A stretch of DNA of 11,447 bases from Baffinella frigidus (GCA_026770585.1 MU646885.1:41607-53053), one strand, 5' to 3'. Positions 5,447-10,652 are shown, numbered from the stretch's first letter. Numbers and translations: made by a program. Notes: generated by a model not told the origin, from the letters alone.

Positions 5447-5485
5447 ACGTTTCGCGAAGACACAAATAGTGTCTTCGTGAAACGT
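5447..5485. repeat. 17-bp hairpin with 5-nt loop
   Basis: ACGTTTCGCGAAGACAC, loop AAATA, then GTGTCTTCGTGAAACGT. The arms have one mismatch. A weaker match extends it outwards by three bases. Flanking DNA to 5639 is rich in GCGAAA words with no gene seen. It is not followed by a T-run. Confidence 0.85.
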
Positions 5486-5639
5486 TGCGTTTTTAAATAA
5501 AAAGTGGCGAAATCTCGCGAAACTGACCGAACTCGTCGAAAAAGAGCCCAAATTTAAAGCAAATTTGAGGTCACGTCCGAAATGAAGATACGAATTTAAA
5601 AGGACGTAGCCCTATTCGCATCCGGGTGCGGGTCCCCGG

Positions 5640-5669
5640 TGCGTCGGTCGGTTGGCTGACTTTTCTCAG
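5640..5669 (+). pseudogene. E4 copy 1
   Basis: TGC GTC GGT CGG TTG GCT GAC TTT TCT CAG reads CVGRLADFSQ, followed by GTTGGCATGG. One replacement (W to R) separates it from copy 2. CGG precedes it in place of CAG, so no acceptor is present. Confidence 0.3.
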
Positions 5670-5853
5670 GTTGGCATGGGCCTATTTAAAACCGATGCGC
5701 TTTTAAAAGTGGGCATTTGTGTAGTAACGTTCGTTGATTGGTCACGTAACTAGCCATATATTGGCCAGCCGCGAGGTTGGAACACCTTATCCTGGTACAA
5801 ATATCTACAACCCTACATGTAAAAAGGATCCTCCAACATTCTCGAGTGGCCAG

Positions 5854-5883
5854 TGCGTCGGTTGGTTGGCTGACTTTTCTCAG
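5854..5883 (+). CDS. Candidate exon E4, copy 2 (weak)
   Basis: A 30-bp phase 0-0 stretch between GTGGCCAG (ending 5853) and CAG|GTTAGC (GT at 5884) reads CVGWLADFSQ. Only one base separates the two copies within the exon, so there is no synonymous-change support, and the similarity extends into the intron (GTTRGCATGG). It is placed in the gene mainly because of order, splice signals and phase. It could equally be a short non-coding duplication. Confidence 0.25.
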
Positions 5884-6017
5884 GTTAGCATGGTGGGTGT
5901 GCGGTACAACTCCGTTAAATGTGGAGCGGGGAAGAGCCCGGGCCCATCAAATTGGTGAGCCCGAAAAGACTGAGACAGCGCTAGAATCTAGCAATTCAGA
6001 TTTCTGAAAATGCAGAG

Positions 6018-6034
6018 GTGCGGTGGGACGTTCC
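6018..6034 (+). pseudogene. Possible E5 start fragment before a telomere-like array
   Basis: After TTTCTGAAAATGCAG, GTGCGGTGGGACGTTCC resembles the E5 start GTTCGGCGGGACTTTGCC. It is replaced by CCTAAACCC at once. The upstream phrase TTTCTGAAAA.GCAG also precedes E1 copies. The similarity is short and may be chance. Confidence 0.25.
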
Positions 6035-6272
6035 TAAACCCTAAACCCTAAACTCAACACTCAACCCTAAACCCTACACCCTACACCCTATACCCTACAC
6101 CCTGCACCCTGCACCCTATACCCTACACCCTGCACCCTACACCCTGCACCCTGCACCCTGCACCCTACACCCTACACCCTACACCCTACATCCTACACCC
6201 TAAACCCTACATTCTGCACCCTACATTCTGCACCCTACACCCTACACCCTACACCCTACACCCTGCACCCCG
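6033..6272 (+). repeat. Diverged 7-bp array: CCCTAAA shifting to CCCTACA/CCCTGCA
   Basis: It begins as CCTAAACCCTAAACCC and, after about 40 bp, becomes mostly CCCTACA and CCCTGCA for some 200 bp in strict 7-bp register. The change of one base spread through the whole array points to replication slippage of a mutated unit and not to telomerase addition. Confidence 0.95.
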
Positions 6273-6389
6273 TGAAGCGCCCTATTTGTGCGCCGCCATT
6301 TGCACGGGAGTTGGAGCCGTTCCTTCGATTTCAGCCGGAATTTCTACCCTGGAGTGCCAAGGCCTAAACCGGGTTAACCCTATTCGCAG
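6273..6389 (+). repeat. Intron repeat upstream of E5, copy 1
   Basis: GAAGCGCCCTATT, ACGGGAGTTGGAGCCGTTCC, TTCAGCCGGAATTT and CTAAACCGGGTTAACCC, ending in CTATTCGCAG, recur at 7690-7806 and with changes at 9755-10042. A short form is at 7009-7039. The order and the terminal CAG before E5 suggest an intron 3' end, with CTAAAC or TTAAC as a possible branch site. A frame reading QGLNRVNPIR is open in all three long copies, so translation is not fully excluded. Confidence 0.7.
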
Positions 6390-6414
6390 GTTCGGCGTGA
6401 CTTGGCGGAGTTAT
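6390..6414 (+). pseudogene. E5 copy 0, split by a foldback element
   Basis: GTTCGGCGTGACTTGGCGG is the E5 start after CTATTCGCAG. The continuation ATACGGGCACGGGGATGGGC lies at 6553, beyond the foldback. Removing the insert gives a near-complete but mutated E5 copy (TTT to TTG among others). Confidence 0.7.
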
Positions 6415-6546
6415 CCGGGGAGACCTGTTTTTCTTTCATTTGATGGCAACGAAAATTACTACACAATTCGTTCTTACTAGTAATAATAAATCATTCGTGT
6501 AGTAATTTTTATTGGAATCAGATGAAAGAAACATAGGTTTCCCCGG
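6415..6546. mobile_element. Foldback element inserted in E5 copy 0
   Basis: CCGGGGAGACCTGTTTTTCT at the left mirrors AGAAACATAGGTTTCCCCGG at the right, and imperfect pairing continues for about 60 bp per arm through GAAAATTACTACAC / GTGTAGTAATTTTT. The whole 132-bp element is nearly all stem, with its centre near 6480. Its inner GTGTAGTAA motif is shared with the foldback at 3339-3579 and with single sites at 5714 and 6770, so they may be one family. It is non-coding. Confidence 0.8.
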
Positions 6547-6626
6547 AGAAGGATACGGGCACGGGGATGGGCGCCCTCTTTCTCTTCCACTCTCTCTGAG
6601 TACCCCCCCCGCAAAATCTGTCATGC

Positions 6627-6662
6627 CGAGAGGGCCTATCCCTCCCGAGGTGTGCTTATCTA
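6627..6662 (-). repeat. Inverted match to the 20-bp array at 7890-8008
   Basis: GGGCCTATCCCTCCCGAGGT is the reverse complement of ACCTCGGGAGGGATAGGCCC-type sequence found around 7930-7960. A single unit lies here in opposite orientation, so the array unit is mobile or was duplicated by inversion. Confidence 0.55.
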
Positions 6663-6663
6663 T

Positions 6664-6699
6664 GTTTGGGGTTGAGGGTTCAAGGTTTAGGGTTTAAGG
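6664..6699 (-). repeat. Short G-strand telomere-like patch
   Basis: TTTGGGGTTGAGGGTTC then TTTAGGGTTTAAGG is the reverse orientation of the CCCTAAA/CCCCAAA arrays elsewhere. It is the clearest G-rich patch on the + strand, apart from fragments near 2930 and 10809. Confidence 0.8.
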
Positions 6700-7039
6700 A
6701 GTAACAGAGGAGAAGAAGAAGTCTTGGCAAGCAAAATCTGTCATGGCGAGAGGGTCACATACTCGAGCATTTGTGTAGTAAATTTCGTTGCGCCAAACGC
6801 AATTAATTAATACTTTTGTGGAGATGAAGTCAAGCCATCCACTGGCAAAATCTGTCATGGCGAGAGGGTCACAACACGCCTGACTGGTCAAATCCTAGTG
6901 AGCACAACCTGAGGAATGGTCAAACTAGTCAAACCAAGCACTGGCAGCCACAAGGCAGCAGAACCGCGCCCCGCTAGGGAGGGGTGAGGGCTTGGGGTAC
7001 CATGGGCAAAGGTCTAAACTGAGTTAACCCTATCCGCAG

Positions 7040-7118
7040 GTTCGGCGTGACTTTGCGGGTACGGCCGCGGGAATGGGCACCCTCTTCCCTCCCTCTCTCT
7101 CTCTCACCCACACACACA

Positions 7119-7150
<32 letters not shown>

Positions 7151-7358
7151 GTCTTCGCAGGTTCGGCGGGACTTTGCCGACACTGCCACGGGGATGGGCA
7201 CCACCATCTTTCTCTCTCTCTCCCTCGCTCTCTCTCTCTCTCCCTCCCTCCCTCCCTCCCTCTCTCTCTCGCTCTCTCTCTCTCTCTTTGCAGGTTCGGC
7301 GTGACTTTGCGGATACGGCCACGGGAATGGGCACCCTCTTCCCTCCCTCTCTCTCACA

Positions 7359-7400
<42 letters not shown>

Positions 7401-7600
7401 AGGTTCGGCGGGACTTTGCCGACACTGCCACGGGGATGGGCACCACCATCTCTCTCTCCCTCTCCCTCTCTCTCTCTCTCCCTCTCCCTCTCTCTCTCTC
7501 TCTCCCTCCCTCCCTCCCTCCCTCCCACTCTCTCTCTCTCTCTCTTTGCAGGTTCGGCGTGACTTTGCGGATACGGCCACTTCGAAGGGGTTTCTGAATA
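7040..7600 (+). repeat. Dimeric higher-order array: alternating E5 exon copies and (CT)n tracts
   Basis: E5 starts fall at 7040, 7161, 7294, 7403 and 7552, each after a (CT)n tract ending TTTGCAG or TTCGCAG (the first after CTATCCGCAG). Two exon types alternate A-B-A-B-A: A has GGCGTGACTTTGCGG and GGGAATGGGCACCCTC, B has GGCGGGACTTTGCCG and GGGATGGGCACCACC. The period of the pair is about 250 bp. A-type tracts contain CACACACCC; B-type contain (CCCT)n. Long Ser/Leu and Arg/Glu open frames on both strands come from the CT tracts. Confidence 0.9.
7294..7335 (+). pseudogene. E5 type A copy (representative)
   Basis: This 42-bp segment reads VRRDFADTATGMGT. Compared with the type B copies at 7161 and 7403 it differs at CGT/CGG, GCG/GCC, GAT/GAC, ACG/ACT and GGA/GGG: five changes, all at third positions and all synonymous. 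The type A copy at 7040 adds two replacements (D to G, T to A). The perfect CAG acceptor with a long pyrimidine tract is kept. After GGCACC it reads CTCTTCC, then a (CT)n tract in place of a donor. Confidence 0.6.
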
Positions 7601-7636
7601 ACCCTTAAGCGTTAAGACCTACGACCCTATTCGCAG

Positions 7637-7676
7637 GTTCGGCGAGACTTTGCCGACACGGCCACAGGGATCTAAC
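7637..7676 (+). pseudogene. E5 copy 6, truncated
   Basis: GTT CGG CGA GAC TTT GCC GAC ACG GCC ACA GGG ATC reads VRRDFADTATGI, after CTATTCGCAG. CGA and ACA are further synonymous variants. Similarity ends at ATCTAACACC. Confidence 0.55.
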
Positions 7677-7689
7677 ACCTCAAAAACCG

Positions 7690-7806
7690 CGAAGCGCCCT
7701 ATTCTTGCGCCACCATGCGTACGGGAATTGGAGCCGTTCCTTCAGATCCGGCCGGAATTTGTACCCGGAAGTGCCAAGGTCTAAACCGAGTTAACCCTAT
7801 TCGCAG
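7690..7806 (+). repeat. Intron repeat upstream of E5, copy 2
   Basis: It starts GAAGCGCCCTATTCTTGCG and ends CTATTCGCAG directly before the best E5 copy. It aligns to 6273-6389 throughout. Confidence 0.7.
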
Positions 7807-7865
7807 GTTCGGCGGGACTTTGCCGACACGGCCACGGGGATGGGCACCCTCTTCCTCACTCTCGG
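7807..7865 (+). CDS. Candidate exon E5, best copy (possible channel pore helix)
   Basis: A 59-bp segment between acceptor CTATTCGCAG (ending 7806) and donor-like CTCGG|GTACCT (GT at 7866) reads VRRDFADTATGMGT then LFLTL, plus two bases. The partial copy at 8009-8040 keeps the same 3' end and GTACCT. Those two bases and the single leading base of E6 complete a glycine codon, so the phases agree. Copies elsewhere differ almost only synonymously, which is strong evidence for coding. The pattern F-x-D-x(3)-G-M-x-T-L-F is reminiscent of pore helices in voltage-gated and two-pore cation channels. That is a guess from a short motif, with no selectivity-filter residue recognised. Confidence 0.6.
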
Positions 7866-7889
7866 GTACCTACGCCCCAATTCCAAAAC

Positions 7890-8008
7890 CCGGATAGGCC
7901 CGCCTCGGGATAGACAGGCCCGCCTCGGGATAGACAGGCCCGCCTCGGGAGGGATAGGCCCACCTCGGGATAGACAGCCCACCTTGGGATAGACAGGCCC
8001 GCCTCGAG
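7890..8008 (+). repeat. ~20-bp tandem array (GGGATAGACAGGCCCGCCTC)
   Basis: About five to six units of GGGATAGACAGGCCCGCCTC with variants (GGGAGGGATAGGCCCACC, one 19-bp unit) separate the best E5 copy from its partial duplicate at 8009. Since 7835-7892 (ACGGGGATGGGCACC to CCAAAACC) recurs at 8009-8067, the array probably grew inside a duplicated E5-intron segment. Confidence 0.9.
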
Positions 8009-8040
8009 ACGGGGATGGGCACCCTCTTCCTCGCCCTCGG
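8009..8040 (+). pseudogene. E5 3' end duplicate with donor
   Basis: ACG GGG ATG GGC ACC CTC TTC CTC GCC CTC GG then GTACCT reads TGMGTLFLAL. It differs from 7835-7865 by ACT to GCC (T to A). The exon start is replaced by the 20-bp array. Confidence 0.6.
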
Positions 8041-8057
8041 GTACCTACGCCCCAATT

Positions 8058-8143
8058 CCAAAACCCAAAACCCAAATTCCAAAACCCGAAACCCGAAACC
8101 CGAAACCCGAAACCCGGAAACCTAAACCCCAAACCCGAAAACC
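8058..8143 (+). repeat. CCCAAAA/CCCGAAA array
   Basis: Seven-base units, mostly ACCCGAA with ACCCAAA and AATTCCAA variants, begin at the intron phrase CCCCAATTCCAAAACCC downstream of the E5 donor. They appear to have grown from that phrase, since CCCCAATTCCAAAACCC also exists at 7876-7892 without an array. Confidence 0.85.
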
Positions 8144-8170
8144 TCGGTGCGGCGCAACGCCGTGGCCTTG

Positions 8171-8269
8171 TTCCTGTGGCGTAACGGTCGTGTAACGGCA
8201 GGATTCCTGTGGCGTAACGGTCGTGTAACGGCAGGATTCCTGTGGCGTAACGGTCGTGTAACGGCAGGT
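8171..8269 (+). repeat. 33-bp tandem repeat, 3 copies
   Basis: TTCCTGTGGCGTAACGGTCG then TGTAACGGCAGGA starts at 8171, 8204 and 8237. Single copies occur at 8438, 8639 and 8899, each ending GGCAG directly before an E6 exon copy. The unit is therefore the 3' end of the intron before E6, with the acceptor CAG built in. Confidence 0.95.
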
Positions 8270-8319
8270 CGGACCACGGGGCTCTGGACATTGTGCAGCT
8301 TGTGCTTACCTCCGTGCAC
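8268..8319 (+). pseudogene. E6 copy 1, truncated by the 12-bp array
   Basis: After GTAACGGCAG, G TCG GAC CAC GGG and onward reads SDHGALDIVQLVLTSVH, differing from the best copy only at GTG/GTA and CTT/CTA, both synonymous. It then runs into GGCAACATATACTACACC. Confidence 0.6.
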
Positions 8320-8468
8320 GGCAACATATACTACACCATATACCACACCATATACCACACCATATACTACGCCATTTACTACGCCATATACTACACCATG
8401 TACTACACCATATACTACACCATATACTGCACCCTCGTTCCTGTGGCGTAACGGTCGTGTAACGGCAG

Positions 8469-8520
8469 GTCGGACCATGGGGCTCTGGACATCGTGCAGC
8501 TTGTGCTTACCTCTGTGCAC
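8469..8520 (+). pseudogene. E6 copy 2, truncated by the 12-bp array
   Basis: It reads SDHGALDIVQLVLTSVH, as copy 1 does. Synonymous changes CAC/CAT, ATT/ATC and TCC/TCT separate it from copy 1, with no replacements. The same GGCAACATATAC junction follows. Confidence 0.6.
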
Positions 8521-8669
8521 GGCAACATATACTACACCATATACCACATCATATACTACGCCATATACTACGCCATATACTACACCATGTACTACACCAT
8601 ATACTACACCATATACTACGCTATATACTACACCCTCGTTCCTGTGGCGTAACGGTCGTGTAACGGCAG

Positions 8670-8712
8670 GTGGGACCACGGAGCACTTGACATTGTGCAG
8701 CTTGTGCTTACC
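8670..8712 (+). pseudogene. E6 copy 3, truncated
   Basis: TGG GAC CAC GGA GCA CTT GAC ATT GTG CAG CTT GTG CTT ACC reads WDHGALDIVQLVLT. It has three synonymous changes against copy 1 and one replacement (S to W). It ends at GGAATCCGCGCAAAGTTGACAG. The stretch 8713-8876 holds only two short TAACCTG phrases. Confidence 0.6.
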
Positions 8713-8929
8713 GGAATCCGCGCAAAGTTGACAGATTTGTGGGTGAGTTGACTTTGAAAACAGGCCAATTTGATACACAGGCCATCGTCGCGTGGCGCGG
8801 GACTCTGGGGTGGGCTCAATAACCTGTATGCGTGACTCATAACCTGGGAAGATGGTGAAGAAGTTCCACGGTCTTGTAACGGTCTTGTAACGGCAGGATT
8901 CCTGTGGCGTAACGGTCGTGTAACGGCAG

Positions 8930-9011
8930 GTCGGACCACGGGGCTCTGGACATTGTACAGCTAGTGCTTACCTCCGTGCACTACGCCCAGCGCTACACCG
9001 ATCTGGTCTCC
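8930..9011 (+). CDS. Candidate exon E6, best copy (product unknown)
   Basis: After GTGTAACGGCAG, one base then SDHGALDIVQLVLTSVH and YAQRYTDLVS is open, ending in a TAG at 9030-9032 if not spliced. A donor CTG|GTCTCC at 9006 is possible, and the partial copy at 9607 has CTG|GTCCGT there. Across six copies I count 13 synonymous and 2 replacement codon variants (S to W, V to A), the strongest coding signal in the window. The single leading base matches the two trailing bases of E5. GALDIVQLVL looks slightly ankyrin-like, but no repeat pattern follows. Confidence 0.6.
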
Positions 9012-9045
9012 ACCCCTGGACCTTATTCCTAGGATCCCTCGGCCT

Positions 9046-9108
9046 ACGGTAGGAGGTCCTAGGCAATACCGTATGCCTAACTACCCCATTTTCAGGACGT
9101 TAGCCTAT
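9046..9108 (+). repeat. Dispersed CCTAGGCAATACCGTA module, pairs with 4508-4570
   Basis: CAATACCGTATGCCTAACTA, then CCC and TTTCAGGACGTT, matches CAATACCGTAGGCCTAACTA and onward at 4519-4562 in the same order and ends in CCTATGA in both. No frame is kept. Confidence 0.7.
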
Positions 9109-9117
9109 GATGATGTC

Positions 9118-9211
9118 CTTAAGTGGCGAGTAGGTGCATACGCCCAACGGTAGGACCCCAGGACCTGCCTAGGGCGAGTTAGGGCGATTAATCGCCCGTC
9201 CGCCACTTGAG
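9118..9211. repeat. Inverted repeat with inner perfect palindrome
   Basis: CTTAAGTGGCG (9118-9128) faces CGCCACTTGAG (9201-9211) with one mismatch. Inside, GGGCGATTAATCGCCC (9182-9197) is a perfect 16-bp palindrome. A small foldback origin is possible. Confidence 0.75.
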
Positions 9212-9247
9212 GGATACCCCAACTACAAATAAACTTTTGGCGTTTGC

Positions 9248-9270
9248 ACCCTAAACCCTGAACCCTAAAC
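9248..9270 (+). repeat. Short telomere-like patch before E6 copy 5
   Basis: ACCCTAAACCCTGAACCCTA, about three units, ends five bases before an E6 fragment begins at 9275. Confidence 0.75.
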
Positions 9271-9274
9271 AAAA

Positions 9275-9307
9275 GTGCTCACTTCCGCGCACTACGCACA
9301 GCGCTAC
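9275..9307 (+). pseudogene. E6 copy 5, middle fragment split by a TIR element
   Basis: GTG CTC ACT TCC GCG CAC TAC GCA CAG CGC TAC reads VLTSAHYAQRY. Against the best copy there are synonymous CTC, ACT and GCA changes and one replacement (V to A). The fragment stops exactly where the element at 9307 begins. Confidence 0.6.
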
Positions 9308-9485
9308 CACACGAGGCTATCCATGCGAACAGAATAAAAGGACATTTTAAAAATGTGGGGAATGATCACGTTTCCTCCTGCTTTTTCCGGGGGAAACGTG
9401 ATCAATTGCTGACTTTTGGCGTGTTTCCTGGGCAATAATCCAATAATTGACTTGTGAATCTGTTCGCATGGATAGCCTCGTGTGG
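9307..9485. mobile_element. MITE-like element, perfect 27-bp terminal inverted repeats
   Basis: CCACACGAGGCTATCCATGC then GAACAGA (9307-9333) is the exact reverse complement of 9459-9485. An inner hairpin pairs TGATCACGTTTCC with GGAAACGTGATCA. The 179-bp element has no plausible transposase frame and shows no clear target duplication. Perfect arms suggest recent insertion. It interrupts an E6 exon copy after CAGCGCTA. Confidence 0.85.
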
Positions 9486-9506
9486 ACAAGCAAGCCATGG
9501 TCCTCC

Positions 9507-9533
9507 CAACCCTAAACCCTGAACCCTGAACCA
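9507..9533 (+). repeat. Short telomere-like patch
   Basis: AACCCTAAACCCTGAACCCT followed by GAACC, about four units. It follows CATGGTCCTCCC. Confidence 0.75.
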
Positions 9534-9580
9534 TGAATTTCAGGACATTTCGACACGTCACGGAGTGAGTTTTTTGGGGG

Positions 9581-9605
9581 TTTGGGGATTTAGTAAATCC
9601 CCAAA
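9581..9605. repeat. 25-bp palindrome (12-bp arms, 1-nt spacer)
   Basis: TTTGGGGATTTA, G, TAAATCCCCAAA. The right edge abuts an E6 fragment (GAGGTACACC), as with other foldbacks in this window. Confidence 0.9.
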
Positions 9606-9606
9606 G

Positions 9607-9624
9607 AGGTACACCGACCTGGTC
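9607..9624 (+). pseudogene. E6 copy 6, 3' fragment
   Basis: AGG TAC ACC GAC CTG GTC reads RYTDLV, with synonymous AGG/CGC and GAC/GAT changes from the best copy. It is followed by CGTCTCC. It is short, so it rests on context. Confidence 0.45.
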
Positions 9625-9639
9625 CGTCTCCTGAACCTT

Positions 9640-9758
9640 ACATCCTACACCCCAACTCTGAAACCCTGAACCCTGAAACCTTGAGCTCTGAACTGCAATC
9701 CCTGAACCCCACAACCCGAACCCCAAACCCCAAACCCCAAACCCCAAACCCCAAACTC
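9640..9758 (+). repeat. Degenerate telomere-like array (CCCTGAA to CCCCAAA)
   Basis: Irregular CATCCTACACC and CCCTGAAACC units grade into clean CCCCAAA units at 9714-9755. It ends at CTCCACGAAGCGCCC, the start of the intron repeat. Confidence 0.85.
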
Positions 9759-10042
9759 CACGAAGCGCCCTATGTGCGCCCTATTTCCATTCATCTACTT
9801 CTACTTCTTTATTACTCTCGATACAGATCCTAAATGAGGCCCTTGAGCCTTGAGTTGAGTGATACAAAAGTCTATGATCCTTCAGAAACGGGCCCACCTC
9901 AGAGATAAGAGCTGCACCACGGGAATTGGAGCCATTTCTACGGGAATTGAAGCCATTTCTACGGGAATTGAAGCCGTTCCTTCAAATTCAGCCGGGGTTT
10001 GTAGCCTGAAACGACAAGGCCTAAACCGGGTTAACCCTATTC
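9755..10042 (+). repeat. Intron repeat, copy 3, with 21-bp expansion
   Basis: GAAGCGCCCTAT starts it and CTAAACCGGGTTAACCC then CTATTCC ends it, as at 6273 and 7690, but no E5 exon follows. Inside, ACGGGAATTGRAGCCATTTCT is repeated three times (9919-9939, 9940-9960, 9961-9981). The sequence between 9780 and 9918 is unlike the other copies and shows no feature. Confidence 0.75.
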
Positions 10043-10100
10043 CTCTTGCAAGAGCGTTGCACACCAGGATAAAAGTCGGGAGTGGAACGTCTCAAAGAAA

Positions 10101-10142
10101 AAGTGGAACCTCCGTTAACTTAAGTGGAACCTCCGTTAACTT
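10101..10142 (+). repeat. 21-bp tandem repeat, 2 copies
   Basis: AAGTGGAACCTCCGTTAACTT is repeated exactly at 10101 and 10122. The flank at 10043-10100 shows no feature. Confidence 0.95.
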
Positions 10143-10150
10143 AAGGTAAC

Positions 10151-10245
10151 GTAACGATGGTTAACGTAAGTAACGGTGGTTAATTTAAGTAACGGTGGTT
10201 ACCTTGAGTAACGGTGGTTAACTTAAGTAACGGTGGTTAACTTAA
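10151..10245 (+). repeat. 19-bp tandem repeat, 5 copies
   Basis: GTAACGGTGGTTAACTTAA-type units start at 10151, 10170, 10189, 10208 and 10227. The last two are identical. GTTAAC recurs and can pair with the CCGTTAACTT of the preceding 21-bp units. Confidence 0.95.
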
Positions 10246-10266
10246 CGCGACAGGAGGACTTGCCAG

Positions 10267-10319
10267 TGGAGCCGGCGCTCGAGGCTGTCTCGCTCTTCCA
10301 GCTGGTCAACCCCAAACCC
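10267..10319 (+). pseudogene. E7 copy a, running into a telomere-like array
   Basis: After GGACTTGCCAG, TG GAG CCG GCG CTC GAG GCT and onward reads EPALEAVSLFQLVNPKP, then TAA from the array. The exon codons AAC CCC AAA CCC are themselves telomere-like, and the array continues from them without a break. It starts with two bases of a split codon, as copy d does. The first half (EPALEA) differs from copy d. Confidence 0.5.
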
Positions 10320-10500
10320 TAAACCCCAAACCCTAAACCCCAAACCCCAAACCCTAAACCCCAAACCCTAAACACTAAACCCCAAACCCTAAACACTAAA
10401 CTCACCCTCAACCCTAAACCTTGAACCTTGAACCCTCAACCCCAAACCCCAAACCCCAAACCCCAAACCCCAAACCCTAAACGTGGAACCCCAAACCCCA
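10311..10500 (+). repeat. Interstitial telomere-like array (CCCTAAA/CCCCAAA alternating)
   Basis: About 190 bp of 7-bp units, often alternating as CCCTAAACCCCAAA, with CACTAAA, CTCAACC and CCTTGAA variants in the middle. It lies between E7 copies a and b and touches both. Confidence 0.95.
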
Positions 10501-10502
10501 AA

Positions 10503-10562
10503 GCTATCTCGCTTTTCCAGTTGGTCAACCCCAAACCCACAGCCGGCTACGTCAACTTATGA
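10503..10562 (+). CDS. Candidate exon E7, copy b (terminal-looking)
   Basis: GCT ATC TCG CTT TTC CAG and onward reads AISLFQLVNPKP then TAGYVNL and a TGA at 10560-10562. It is the only copy that continues past NPKP into non-repeat codons. Synonymous differences among copies a-d (CTC/CTT, CTG/TTG, GTC/GTA, GAG/GAA) support coding, along with V to I and A to T. Its 5' edge abuts the array with no acceptor, so this copy alone could not be spliced in. The TGA may be a true stop, or a donor may lie at CTAC|GTCAAC. Confidence 0.45.
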   Translation, partial: AISLFQLVNPKPTAGYVNL

Positions 10563-10652
10563 ATAGTCCGCAAGCTAACCCGAGTGAGGCAGGGCTAACC
10601 GCCCCTCCTCTTGGCTTTACAAACGAAGGTTGGTAGCGTGTGTACCCACACA

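Larger units (their letters stand above)
6611..6873 (+). repeat. Three dispersed copies of a GCAAAATCTGTCATGGCGAG unit
   Basis: GCAAAATCTGTCATG.CGAGAGGG occurs at 6611-6634, 6731-6759 and 6845-6873; the last two extend with TCACA. They read AKSVMARG in one frame, but the single difference is a replacement, so coding is unsupported. Between them lie a G-strand telomere-like patch and a single GTGTAGTAAATTTCGTTG motif (6770-6790). Confidence 0.8.
8237..8671 (+). repeat. 201-bp higher-order repeat (33-mer + E6 start + 12-bp array)
   Basis: The 33-mer starts at 8237, 8438 and 8639, exactly 201 bp apart, each followed by an E6 start. The first two periods add a 12-bp array of ATACTACACCAT-type units (8326-8434 and 8527-8635). 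Because 12, 33 and 201 are all multiples of three, long frames stay open on both strands (194 codons on +, 218 on -). I do not regard them as genes. Confidence 0.9.

Noticed and set aside
5447-5485. Rho-independent terminator
   Set aside because: The hairpin lacks a following T-run, there is no upstream gene, and the window is eukaryotic.
7040-7600. Mutually exclusive exon cluster for protein diversity
   Set aside because: Types A and B encode the same peptide, so alternative use would not change the product. Donors are also missing in these copies.
6974-7608. Long Ser/Leu-rich (+) and Arg/Glu-rich (-) open frames
   Set aside because: They translate (CT)n and (GA)n microsatellite. The alternating exon frame VRRDFADTATGMGT explains the non-repetitive parts better.
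8122-8778. 218-codon minus-strand and 194-codon plus-strand open frames (YGVVYGVV / TTPYTTPY)
   Set aside because: They run through 12-bp, 33-bp and 201-bp repeats whose periods are multiples of three, so all frames without a stop in one unit stay open. Synonymous change supports only the short E6 frame on the + strand.
8930-9011. Ankyrin repeat in E6 (GALDIVQLVL)
   Set aside because: The core resembles G-x-x-x-I-V-x-L-L-L, but the flanking TPLH-type and second-helix positions do not match, and only one unit exists.
9304-9747. 147-codon minus-strand frame
   Set aside because: It starts inside the terminal-inverted-repeat element and ends in the telomere-like array, giving GFGVWGLGFG-type peptide from the repeats.
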